From an uncultured Desulfobacter sp. (GTDB taxonomy: Bacteria > Desulfobacterota > Desulfobacteria > Desulfobacterales > Desulfobacteraceae): a stretch of DNA of 64,000 bases. The notes below the pieces were generated by a model that saw only the letters and a list, made by a program, of their open reading frames with translations, did not search any database and was not told the origin of the DNA. Below, piece by piece: positions 42,759 to 50,876 of this stretch; within the stretch, counting starts at the first letter, position 1, and the number at the start of each line of letters is the position of its first letter. The stretch is from positions 3,906,001-3,970,000 of the forward strand of contig NZ_OY762229.1 in NCBI RefSeq assembly GCF_963665355.1. Direction: 5' to 3'. Position numbers and translations under genes: made by a program.

Positions 42759-44579
42759 GTGTTTTCAAATTTTATATATTTTCTTGTAGCCCTTGTGATC
42801 TACACCACGTCAGAACTGTTTGACAAACCTTCGGGGCTTGACCCCGGAGCCATAGGTTTCTGTCTGGTCTCAACCGCTGTCTTTGCGCTGGTTTGCCGGA
42901 TCTATTTTAATCGCCTGTCACGCCTTGGAAAGAGCCTGTCGCCCCAGGATCTTGACCAGCGGGTGAATACAGCTGTTTCAAGGCTCTCCATCGCGGCCCT
43001 GGTGCTGTTTGCCGTAAATATTTATGGATTCCGTGTAAATCAATTATTATCCGATGTCCCTGTCTTCCAGTGGGTGCCCACCCTTGGTGCTATACTGTTT
43101 CTTGGATTGTTTCTTTTTTATCTGATTGTGATATGGAACTTTGTCTACCGGATCCAAAAACCTTATTTTGGCGGTTCTTTGACAAAAAAAAGTTTTATAC
43201 TTTCCAATGTTGCATTTTGTCTGCCGGCCCTGGTGCCCTGGTTTTTTCTATCCCTTTTGGCTGACTGTCTGGGGCTTTTACCCTTTGACGGGCTGAACCG
43301 ATTCTTTAACTCCACATCCGGAGAAGTTGTTTACATTCTTTTTTTTGTTATTGCTGTTTCCGTGTTCGGGCCTGTTCTGATCCAGCGTTTATGGGGGTGT
43401 CGTCCCTTGAAACCGGGTTTGGACCGGCAGCGCATCGAAAGAATATGCCAGATGGCTGATCTTAAATACAGGGATATCCTGGTCTGGAATCTGTTTGGCG
43501 GAGGCATGATCACTGCGGGTGTGATGGGTATTGTGGGCCGGTTCCGGTATATCCTGGTGACACCGGCACTTCTTACCTGCCTGGATGAAGATGAAATTCA
43601 AGGTGTCATTTTGCATGAAATCGGGCATGTATATCATCGGCACATGCTTTTTTACCTTTTTTTCTTTGCCGGGTTCATAGCCTGTAATTTTGTTTTTTTT
43701 GAGCCTTTAATGCTCATGATCTATTTGATCAATCCCTTGTATGACGGGGCTTCATTCCTGGGGCTCAATCAGAATACAGCCCATGCCGCTGTTACCTGCC
43801 TGGTACTCATAGGCTTGTTTGTTCTCTATTTCCGATTTATTTTCGGCCTGTTTATGCGGCATTTTGAACGGCAGGCAGATCTGCATATCTTTGAATATAA
43901 AGACTCGCCCTCAGCATTGATCTCTACTTTTTACAAGATTGCATCCCTAAGCCGTCAGTCCATGGATAAACCCAACTGGCATCATTTCAGCATTGGTCGT
44001 CGCATTCGTTTTCTGGAAAAGTGCTGGCTGGATCCGAAACTGATCACCAGTCACCACAGAAAAGTAAAGAAAATGATTGCAGGGTATATCCTTGCTGTGG
44101 GAGCCGTTTTTTTTCTCGGGTACAGTCTGAGCTACGGGGAATTGAATTCCTCTTTTTCCAGGTATGCCACAGGAAAGATTTTAAGCCGCCAGCTTGAGCT
44201 TGATCCCGATAATTCTGATTTATATGTGCAGGTGGGAGATTTTTATTATGATGCCCGGAACTACGAGAAAGCAGTGGTTGCATATGAAAATGTTCTAAAA
44301 ATTGATCCGGTCAATGTTCATGCCTTAAATAATCTGGCCTGGCTTCTGGCCACATGCCCGGACAAAGCGTTCCGGAACGCCCCTGCCGCCCTGGATCTGG
44401 CTGGACGGGCTGTGGATATCCGAAAGGAGGCGTATATCTTGGATACCTATGCCGAAGCCTTGTATGCGAATAATCTGAAAAGTCAGGCCCTGGCGACTGC
44501 AAAGCAAGCCCTTCTGGCTTCAACCGAAAGAAAACAATATTACAGGGATCAGGTGGCAAGATTTGAAAAAGAGCTTTAA
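42759..44579 (+). CDS. M48 metalloprotease with C-terminal TPR repeats
   Basis: Protein of 606 residues, GTG start with AAGGA upstream. The N-terminal half has about six membrane helices; the zinc site HEIGH is at 286-290, and a later ERQADLHIFEY supplies the third ligand. After another membrane helix (about 445) come TPR repeats (about 480-590; DLYVQVGDFYYDARNYEKAVVAYENVLKIDP). The TPR part would face the periplasm or cytoplasm and bind partners. It is the second membrane M48 protease of the window. Confidence 0.85.
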   Translation: MFSNFIYFLVALVIYTTSELFDKPSGLDPGAIGFCLVSTAVFALVCRIYFNRLSRLGKSLSPQDLDQRVNTAVSRLSIAALVLFAVNIYGFRVNQLLSDVPVFQWVPTLGAILFLGLFLFYLIVIWNFVYRIQKPYFGGSLTKKSFILSNVAFCLPALVPWFFLSLLADCLGLLPFDGLNRFFNSTSGEVVYILFFVIAVSVFGPVLIQRLWGCRPLKPGLDRQRIERICQMADLKYRDILVWNLFGGGMITAGVMGIVGRFRYILVTPALLTCLDEDEIQGVILHEIGHVYHRHMLFYLFFFAGFIACNFVFFEPLMLMIYLINPLYDGASFLGLNQNTAHAAVTCLVLIGLFVLYFRFIFGLFMRHFERQADLHIFEYKDSPSALISTFYKIASLSRQSMDKPNWHHFSIGRRIRFLEKCWLDPKLITSHHRKVKKMIAGYILAVGAVFFLGYSLSYGELNSSFSRYATGKILSRQLELDPDNSDLYVQVGDFYYDARNYEKAVVAYENVLKIDPVNVHALNNLAWLLATCPDKAFRNAPAALDLAGRAVDIRKEAYILDTYAEALYANNLKSQALATAKQALLASTERKQYYRDQVARFEKEL

Positions 44580-44707
44580 TCTGTTCCCCGACATTCCTGG
44601 TATGCGGCCTGATATGGGATTTAGCCAGGGTCTCAACGTTTAAATGCGATGAGACATACCCGGCTGATAGCAATGAAATTCAGACAAAAACAATACTGGG
44701 AAACCAT

Positions 44708-45142
44708 TTAAGAGGCTTGTGCCATTTTAAATTCTTCAAGTCCCAGGTGCATTGTTTTGACTGCCAGTTGGATACAATGATGTTTTTTCTCGGGTATGCT
44801 TTCAAGGACTCTGAAAACATCCCCATCATTAACTTTCAACGCCTGTTCAACGGTTTTCCCCTTGACAAGATCCACTGTTGCCATTGCAGCAGATATGGCA
44901 CCAGCACATCCGGCGATCTCGTATTTGGCATCCAGGACAACATTGTTATTGTCGACCTTGAGGTAGATTTTCATCGTATCACCGCAGGAACCGACTTTAA
45001 AGGAAATCTGGCTGGCACCTTCAATGGAACCCATATGTTTTTTTTCAAGATAATATTCAATGGCCGGGTCACCATATCCGGCTTCGGAGAGCATTTTACG
45101 TTCTGAATCCTGTATTGTAATTTGTGTTACCACTTCATACAT
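44708..45142 (-). CDS. NifU/IscU-like iron-sulfur scaffold protein
   Basis: Protein of 144 residues with the three scaffold cysteines in order: GSCGDTMKIYLKV, EIAGCAGAISAAMATVDLVKGKT and KKHHCIQLAVKTM. The length and spacing match IscU/NifU-N. The residue after the first Cys is Gly and a Gly-Asp follows, as in IscU. No iscS or iscA is adjacent. It would hold a nascent Fe-S cluster. Confidence 0.85.
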   Translation of the reverse strand: MYEVVTQITIQDSERKMLSEAGYGDPAIEYYLEKKHMGSIEGASQISFKVGSCGDTMKIYLKVDNNNVVLDAKYEIAGCAGAISAAMATVDLVKGKTVEQALKVNDGDVFRVLESIPEKKHHCIQLAVKTMHLGLEEFKMAQAS

Positions 45143-45351
45143 CCTTAATTTGAGGCCCTTACCAAAAACAAATACTTTATCGGGCGATGAAATAAAATAT
45201 TCTTATCGGTTCTTAAATATAATAACCTTCCTAAAATAATGGATTCCGTTTTTATGTCAAGAGGGATGATTATTTTCCCTGAAACTATCCTTTTAAATAT
45301 TAAACCTGGAAGGGTTTAGGAATATCCCAAATCAGTTTACATTGAAAACTT

Positions 45352-45368
45352 GCAGGCATTGCGCCTGC
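45352..45368 (-). terminator. Possible terminator after the aspartase-family gene
   Basis: GCAGGC (45363-45368 read on the minus strand) and GCCTGC pair over a GCAAT loop, followed by AAGTTTTC, 38 bases beyond the stop. The stem is short and the U run weak. Confidence 0.35.
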
Positions 45369-45406
45369 CCTCCGGGGCAATGACAGGACAGACTCCGGGT
45401 GGTGCT

Positions 45407-46903
45407 TTATCGACCATATGCGTTTCTCCTTGGCAAAATTTCTGTTTTTTCTTCTGCCCCGGGGCCCGCCTCGATATTCACCCCCTGAAATTCATCTGCC
45501 GTAAATCCGGGCGTGCAAAGCCGTTGGGGCGCCAGCAAGGTATCAACAACTTCCCGGGAGGCGATATTCCGGCGTATAATCTCTTGGCGTACAGACCGGC
45601 CCGATGCCTTTGCCGCGGCCACAAGCCTTTCCACCCGCTCATACCCGAGAACCGGAACCAAAATCGTTGCCAGGGCATAACTTTGCTCCACATGGGAACT
45701 GCATTTGTCCCGGTTGGCTTTGATACCGGGAATGCAATGTACGGCAAACCCGGTTGTGGCGTTGATGAGCAGCATGAGTGACTCCAGAAGCGTGTGGGCC
45801 AAAAGCGGCAGCAGGTGATTGAGCTCCAGCTGGCCCATGCCTGCGGCAAACCCTATGGTCTGGTCGTTACCCATTACTTTGATTGCAACCTGGGTTACGG
45901 CCTCGGGCATGACCGGATTTATTTTGCCGGCCATAATCGAAGAACCTGCCTGCAGCGATTCAAGGGAAATTTCCCCGATTCCGGCATAAGGCCCGCTGGA
46001 AAGCAGTCGTATATCCGAAGAAAGTTTCATCAGATTTGATGCATACGCTTTAAGAACTCCCGAGATTTCAACCAGGGAATCCATATTTTGGGTGGCATCT
46101 ACGAGATTCTCTGCACGGGATATCGGCAATCCGCAGATATTACGCAGGTTTTCGGTCACTTTGAGCACATAATCCCGGGGTGCTCCTGAACCTGTGCCGA
46201 TGGCGGTTCCGCCAAGGTTGACCCGTTTGATACACTCAAAGCTTTCAGACATACGCCGGCGGTCACGGGCCACGGCATGGGCAAAGGCGGCAAAGGTCAT
46301 TCCCAGAGTCATGGGGACCGCGTCCACAAGTGCGGTCCGTCCCACCTTGACGATATTTTTGAATTCTATCTCTTTTTTCTGGAGCGCCTGTTCCAGTTTT
46401 GCCACTTCGTTTTCCAGTGTCACCAGAAGTTGTAAAGCCGCAACTTTAAGCGCCGTGGGATAGACATCGTTGGTGGACTGATGCATATTCACGTGGTGAA
46501 TGGGATGAACAAGCCGATATTCACCCAAATTGCCGTCAAGCAGCTGTTCCGCGCAATTGGCAATGACCTCGTTGACATTCATATTGGTGGATGTGCCGGA
46601 CCCGCCCTGGAAGGGGTCCACCACAATATAGTGGGACAACACCCCTTGTATAAGCCCTTTGCATGAGCTTATAATGGCCTCACCCTTTTGGGGATCAAGG
46701 TATCCCAACTCCATGTTGGTCTGGGCGCACGCCTGCTTTACCTGCCCGAAGGCCCGGATAAACGGCTCGGGAAGCCTGGCGGCAGAGAAGGTAAAATTGT
46801 TTAATGAACGCATGGTATGGATGCCGTAAAAGGCCTGGGCCGGGATGTCCATCTCTCCCAGCGCATCGCGCTCCCGGCGCATCAAAAATTTCATATTACT
46901 CAT
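45407..46903 (-). CDS. Aspartate ammonia-lyase family protein
   Basis: Protein of 498 residues with the fumarase/aspartase signature GSSIMAGKINPV and the expected TSTNMNVNEVIAN and HQSTNDVYPTALK motifs. It aligns with aspartases, which convert Asp to fumarate plus ammonia. The normally strict GRT(Q/H)LQDA segment reads GRTALVDAVPM, so a substrate-contacting residue is changed to Ala. The substrate may therefore differ from aspartate. Confidence 0.82.
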   Translation of the reverse strand: MSNMKFLMRRERDALGEMDIPAQAFYGIHTMRSLNNFTFSAARLPEPFIRAFGQVKQACAQTNMELGYLDPQKGEAIISSCKGLIQGVLSHYIVVDPFQGGSGTSTNMNVNEVIANCAEQLLDGNLGEYRLVHPIHHVNMHQSTNDVYPTALKVAALQLLVTLENEVAKLEQALQKKEIEFKNIVKVGRTALVDAVPMTLGMTFAAFAHAVARDRRRMSESFECIKRVNLGGTAIGTGSGAPRDYVLKVTENLRNICGLPISRAENLVDATQNMDSLVEISGVLKAYASNLMKLSSDIRLLSSGPYAGIGEISLESLQAGSSIMAGKINPVMPEAVTQVAIKVMGNDQTIGFAAGMGQLELNHLLPLLAHTLLESLMLLINATTGFAVHCIPGIKANRDKCSSHVEQSYALATILVPVLGYERVERLVAAAKASGRSVRQEIIRRNIASREVVDTLLAPQRLCTPGFTADEFQGVNIEAGPGAEEKTEILPRRNAYGR

Positions 46904-47390
46904 CCAGCTTCCTCTCTCTTATCAACCGGAACCGATTGGTCCGGGAAATTTTAAAATGTTAGGCATATCAGTTCAGTAGGTCTCGGCCAGGATCACTTGG
47001 ATATTGCCAGTGGCTTAACAGGCTGCAGGTTCAGGATCTGCAATGACCATACCCTCTTTCAAAAAATGAAAGTTTTTGTTTTTAACATTTTGAAATAAAA
47101 AGAAGCACTCATAATTACGGTGAAAAAGAGGAACTTATTTACCTGTCGTTTTTTTTTACAGTATGTAAAAAATTCCAATTTTTAATCATTAACACTGATC
47201 GACTGATTTGAACGGAAAATGTCGTACACAAATTTTATTCTGATTTGTTAAGATATAGATACTTATTTATAGGCAAACGGATTTTCTTTGTCAAGTGTGG
47301 GAAAACACCCCTGATCCACCATTTGATTGCCATGGCACCGGCACTTTAAAAAACTTGTATTGACAGTGGTTAACCTGTAAACAAAAGCTG
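46904..47390. other. Intergenic region between aspartase-family gene and gspA-like gene
   Basis: 487 bases with no convincing gene. Near 47060-47085 there is CTTTC-AAAAAAT-GAAAG followed by TTTTTGTTTTT, a short terminator-like hairpin on the plus strand. A TTGACA at 47360-47365 has no good -10. The missing gspA ATPase domain is not found here in any frame. Confidence 0.4.
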
Positions 47391-47957
47391 TTGGGAGGAA
47401 AAGAGATTTCATCCTATCTTGCCCACATGGTTTCCAGGGCCACCCGGGAGAATGTACTCAACCTTGTTCTTTCTTTATGGAGTGAAGATGCGGATAGTCC
47501 TGCCTTGGATTTTTACGGATGCAGCAAAGCTTTTTCCGATGCCCGTTATTTTGAGATCCGGGCCATGCTGGAAAAACAACTGAAGGTGATGCATCTTCTG
47601 GGCAATAAAAATCAGATTCTTTCCCAAGATATTTTTATTGTTTGGAAGGATGTTTTCGGGTATGGCGGGCTTATTTCGCCTGTCAGTCCCCCCGGGGCGG
47701 TTATTTCAGTGAAGCTTGCCCTCAAGCAATTGGGATTTGACAACATTGTGACCACTGCCGCCTATGATGCCGACCTTGTGGTTGCCGTGAAAATCTTGCA
47801 AAGTAGATATGGACTGACACCAGACGGTCTGGTTGGGCCAATGACAAAGATTGTTTTTTTCCTGGAACTTGAGGCGATGAAAGAGATGCGTGTAAAAACA
47901 GACGCTGGCTCGTCATTTTACGGGACATTATCTTCAAAAACGATGGTGTTGAAATGA
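47391..47957 (+). CDS. GspA/ExeA C-terminal fragment with peptidoglycan-binding domain
   Basis: About 188 residues matching only the C-terminal part of GspA/ExeA: FIVWKDVFGYGGLISPVSPPGA, then a PG_binding_1 domain (VKLALKQLGF...LKILQSRYGLTPDGLVGPMT). The usual 270-residue AAA+ ATPase domain and membrane helix are absent. The TTG at 47391 precedes the GGGAGG at 47393-47398; that site would better serve ATT 47406, or ATG 47427. It is coupled to gspB by an ATGA overlap, so the domain may survive as a separate wall-binding subunit, or be a remnant. Confidence 0.65.
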   Translation: MGGKEISSYLAHMVSRATRENVLNLVLSLWSEDADSPALDFYGCSKAFSDARYFEIRAMLEKQLKVMHLLGNKNQILSQDIFIVWKDVFGYGGLISPVSPPGAVISVKLALKQLGFDNIVTTAAYDADLVVAVKILQSRYGLTPDGLVGPMTKIVFFLELEAMKEMRVKTDAGSSFYGTLSSKTMVLK

Positions 47958-48670
47958 GTACGATCCTAAGAGCCTTGAAAGAGGCGGAGCAGGCTTCTAA
48001 AGACTGCCCTGTGAGTATTGAGGAGAATGCGGGGTTCAAATTCCAGGGCCGGGGAGATGATATGTTCGCCCAAAGAGTGCGCCCCCGAAAAGGCATGGGG
48101 TGGATTGCCGCTGGCGGGGTTGTCCTTTCTCTTATTGCTGTTGCGATCTATGTTATGCCCGATAATATGTTCTTTTTACAGGGTAAACAACTTGTTTCTG
48201 TCTTAAAAAAAGAGAACAAAGGCCTGTCCGGTGCAAGGCGCGTCACATCGGTGCGACCCCAGAGCGCCCTGTCTGCGGTACCTGCTGTAAAATCCTTCGC
48301 ACCTATCCTTTCCCGCAAGCCTTTTGACCCAAAGCCCCTGCCGGTTCCGGTGACGGAACACAAAGATATCGTTACAAAATTTCCTTTACAAAATTTTTCG
48401 GAAAAGAGCGCGCACGTAAAAGGGCAGGGTGCAAACCTTGGAGAAAACATTCCCAGCCAGATTATGGAACCGGAGAATCTAAAACTTCAGGCCATTTCAT
48501 GGTCTAAGACGCCGTCGGCCAGGGTGGCTGTGATAAATAACAGGGTATTGGGAGAAAAAGATACAATAGAAAGATTCGAAATTATCAATATAAATGAAAA
48601 TGATATTATCCTTTCCAACGGAAGCGCAGAAATATTTCGGTTGGCATTTGAAAATGGTGAGAACCGGTAA
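47954..48670 (+). CDS. gspB: General secretion pathway protein GspB
   Basis: Protein of 238 residues. Cytoplasmic tail MSTILRALKEAEQ (the classic GspB/ExeB start), one membrane helix (about 51-70), a Pro-rich linker and the C-terminal T2SSB domain (LQAISWSKTPSARVAVINNRVLGEKDTI...DIILSNGSAEIFRL). With GspA it inserts the GspD secretin through the wall in Aeromonas-type systems. Its start overlaps the gspA-like stop. Confidence 0.88.
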   Translation: MSTILRALKEAEQASKDCPVSIEENAGFKFQGRGDDMFAQRVRPRKGMGWIAAGGVVLSLIAVAIYVMPDNMFFLQGKQLVSVLKKENKGLSGARRVTSVRPQSALSAVPAVKSFAPILSRKPFDPKPLPVPVTEHKDIVTKFPLQNFSEKSAHVKGQGANLGENIPSQIMEPENLKLQAISWSKTPSARVAVINNRVLGEKDTIERFEIININENDIILSNGSAEIFRLAFENGENR

Positions 48671-48713
48671 ACACTATGACTTGCCTTTTGAGGCGTCCTA
48701 AAAAAAAGAATCA

Positions 48714-48743
48714 TTGACCTGGTGTCAGGAAAAACATTATGAA
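48714..48743 (+). promoter_or_regulatory. Predicted promoter upstream of leader elements and acyltransferase
   Basis: TTGACC (48714-48719), an 18-base spacer and TATGAA (48738-48743). A transcript from here would carry both copies of the structured element before the acyltransferase gene. Confidence 0.4.
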
Positions 48744-48789
48744 TGGCCCTGAAAAATAGTTAGAGCAACGTGGCATGAGAATTCTGTAA

Positions 48790-48975
48790 CAACCACGGGG
48801 TGATCCGGCATATAAACTGCCCGACTCAACCCACAACGAAGTTTGAAAGATTTTGGTGGCTTACCCAATCTTTCACATAACGGCCATGGGCCGAGCCAGA
48901 CATATCATCTGTCAGGCTTCGACCCACAACAAAGGTTGAAAGATCTGAGTAACTTACCCAGTCTTTCATATAAAA
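48790..48975 (+). repeat. Tandem structured leader elements, copies 4a and 4b (upstream of acyltransferase)
   Basis: Unit 4a has GGCA-TATAAAC-TGCC, then CCCACAACGAA, then a TGAAAGATT...AATCTTTCA hairpin. Unit 4b (48877-48975) is identical over 99 bases to 1097-1195. Both units repeat the core seen upstream of the SH3 and M48 genes. The element ends 18 bases before the acyltransferase ATG, and together with the promoter fills the 323-base gap after gspB. Confidence 0.65.
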
Positions 48976-48993
48976 AAAAAGGACGCGTCAGTC

Positions 48994-49908
48994 ATGCTGG
49001 ATTTTCTTCCCAGCCCGGTCAAAGGGGTGCTTTCATTTATTGGATATTTGCTCAACACGTTTTGTTTGACTCCTCCTTTGATTTTAGTCTCCTTGTTGAA
49101 ATTTGTCCTGCCCTTTAAAGGCGGGGTTGTATTACTGGACAAAATACTTAACTGGATTGCAACCCTGTGGATCAGTATCAACGGGATGAACTGTGATCTG
49201 TTCAATAAAATAGAATGGCAGGTCAAAGGGCTGACCAGTTTGAAAAAAAAGGACTGGTATCTGGTCATATCAAATCACCAGTCCTGGGTGGATATCCTGG
49301 TTCTGCAAAAAATTTTTAACCGCAAAATTCCCATGTTAAAATTTTTTCTGAAAAAAGAACTGATCTGGGTTCCGTTTCTGGGGCTTGCCTGGTGGGCGCT
49401 GGATTTCCCGTTCATGAAACGGTATTCAAAAAAATTCCTTGAGGCCAACCCACACCTGAAGGGCAGAGATCTTGAACGTACCCGCAAGGCATGTGAAAAA
49501 TTCAAGAACAACCCGGTGTCGGTGATGAATTTTGTGGAGGGCACACGGTTTACACCGGAGAAGCATGATCTGCAAAAATCATGCTTTGATCGTCTCCTTT
49601 TGCCTAAAGCCGGCGGTATCGCCTTCGTGCTTGGCTCCATGGGAGAATATCTTCACAATATCATTAATGTCACCATTGCCTATCCCGGTCAGGTACCAAC
49701 CTTCTGGGATTACATTTCAGGCAAGACAAAACAGATCATTGTGGATGTGGATATATTCCCTGTGGCCGGCCAGATGACCGGTGATTATTTTAATAATGAT
49801 GGGTACAGGCAGCAGTTCTGTGAATGGCTCAATCAGATCTGGCAGGAAAAGGACCAAAAACTGGCAGAACTGCTTCATCCGGCACCAGGGGACAGGCCAC
49901 TGGCTTAA
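48994..49908 (+). CDS. Lysophospholipid acyltransferase (YihG-like)
   Basis: Protein of 304 residues. The acyltransferase motifs are SNHQSWVDILVL (HxxxxD box), PFMKRY, and NFVEGTRFTPEKH; N-terminal and middle hydrophobic helices anchor it to the inner membrane. It resembles the E. coli YihG/PlsC-related family, which transfers acyl groups to lysophospholipids. AAAGGA precedes the ATG. Its leader carries copies 4a and 4b of the structured element. Confidence 0.88.
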   Translation: MLDFLPSPVKGVLSFIGYLLNTFCLTPPLILVSLLKFVLPFKGGVVLLDKILNWIATLWISINGMNCDLFNKIEWQVKGLTSLKKKDWYLVISNHQSWVDILVLQKIFNRKIPMLKFFLKKELIWVPFLGLAWWALDFPFMKRYSKKFLEANPHLKGRDLERTRKACEKFKNNPVSVMNFVEGTRFTPEKHDLQKSCFDRLLLPKAGGIAFVLGSMGEYLHNIINVTIAYPGQVPTFWDYISGKTKQIIVDVDIFPVAGQMTGDYFNNDGYRQQFCEWLNQIWQEKDQKLAELLHPAPGDRPLA

Positions 49909-49928
49909 CCTTAACCCGCCGATAATTT

Positions 49929-50843
49929 CTACAACGCTGCAAATCGTCTTATTCCGGCGTTCTTAGCCTGTTGGACCGCGTTTTTGAACTGGGTTTCAGA
50001 GACGGACTGTGCCAGTTCTTCCACATGAAGTGCCGCCCCGCAGGGCCGATATTGATCCATGATGTTGACATAGGTGTCTTTTGAGATGTGATCGGCAATA
50101 AATGACATTACCTCACCGGTCCCGGAAAAACCTGAAGGCATGACCAGGTGCCGGACTATCAACCCCCGGGTGGCGATTCCGTTTTCATCAAGTTGAAGAT
50201 CCCCAACCTGCCGATGCATTTCAACAATGGCCTTGGCGGCAACCTTGGGATAATCCGGGGCGTTGCAGGTCTGTTCAGCAACCTTCGGATCCCAGAATTT
50301 AAAATCCGGCATGTAAATATCGATCACCCCTTCCAGAAGTTCCAGGGTCTCCACATTGTCGTATCCGCTGGAGTTGTAAACCAGGGGTATTCTCAATCCC
50401 CCTTCGATGGCCATGTCAAGGGCAGACAAAATCTGTGGCACCACGTGGGTCGGTGTCACCAGATTGATGTTGTGGCAACCGTTATTCTGCAAGATCAGCA
50501 TCATGCCGGCCAACTGCCCGAGTGCGCACTCCTCTCCCTCTCCCCCGTGACTGACATCGTAATTCTGGCAGAAATTACATTTCAGATTGCAATGGGTGAA
50601 AAAAATGGTGCCGGAGCCCAAAGCCCCTACCAAGGGCGGTTCTTCTCCAAAATGGGCGTTAAAACTTGAAACTAAGGCATCCTCTCCGGTGGCACATTCA
50701 CCCAACTCACCGGAAAGACGGTCGACCTTGCATGCTCGGGGACAGATCTGACATGATTTCAACATCTTTCTTGCCGTACTGATTTTATTCCGGAGCAGTC
50801 CTTTCTCTTTGGTCTCAATATATGCTGGTTGAAAGGTTGACAT
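49929..50843 (-). CDS. Radical SAM protein (PflX-like)
   Basis: About 304 residues from MSTFQPAYIE, chosen because GAGGAGA precedes ATG 50843. The radical SAM triad is CNLKCNFCQNYD, preceded by CQICPRACKVDRLSGELGEC, an auxiliary cysteine cluster, as in COG1313/PflX activating-enzyme-like proteins. The target protein is unknown. It follows the ispH/ubiA gene by 33 bases in the parA-parB-ispH run. Confidence 0.85.
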   Translation of the reverse strand: MSTFQPAYIETKEKGLLRNKISTARKMLKSCQICPRACKVDRLSGELGECATGEDALVSSFNAHFGEEPPLVGALGSGTIFFTHCNLKCNFCQNYDVSHGGEGEECALGQLAGMMLILQNNGCHNINLVTPTHVVPQILSALDMAIEGGLRIPLVYNSSGYDNVETLELLEGVIDIYMPDFKFWDPKVAEQTCNAPDYPKVAAKAIVEMHRQVGDLQLDENGIATRGLIVRHLVMPSGFSGTGEVMSFIADHISKDTYVNIMDQYRPCGAALHVEELAQSVSETQFKNAVQQAKNAGIRRFAAL

Positions 50844-50876
50844 GACTTTCTCCTCTGAAAGCAAAAGAATTCGTTT

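Noticed and set aside
49929-50843. Considered as AmrS, the radical SAM partner of AmrA at 27940-28503.
   Set aside because: The auxiliary cysteine cluster and sequence fit the PflX/COG1313 type, and the two genes are 21 kb apart.
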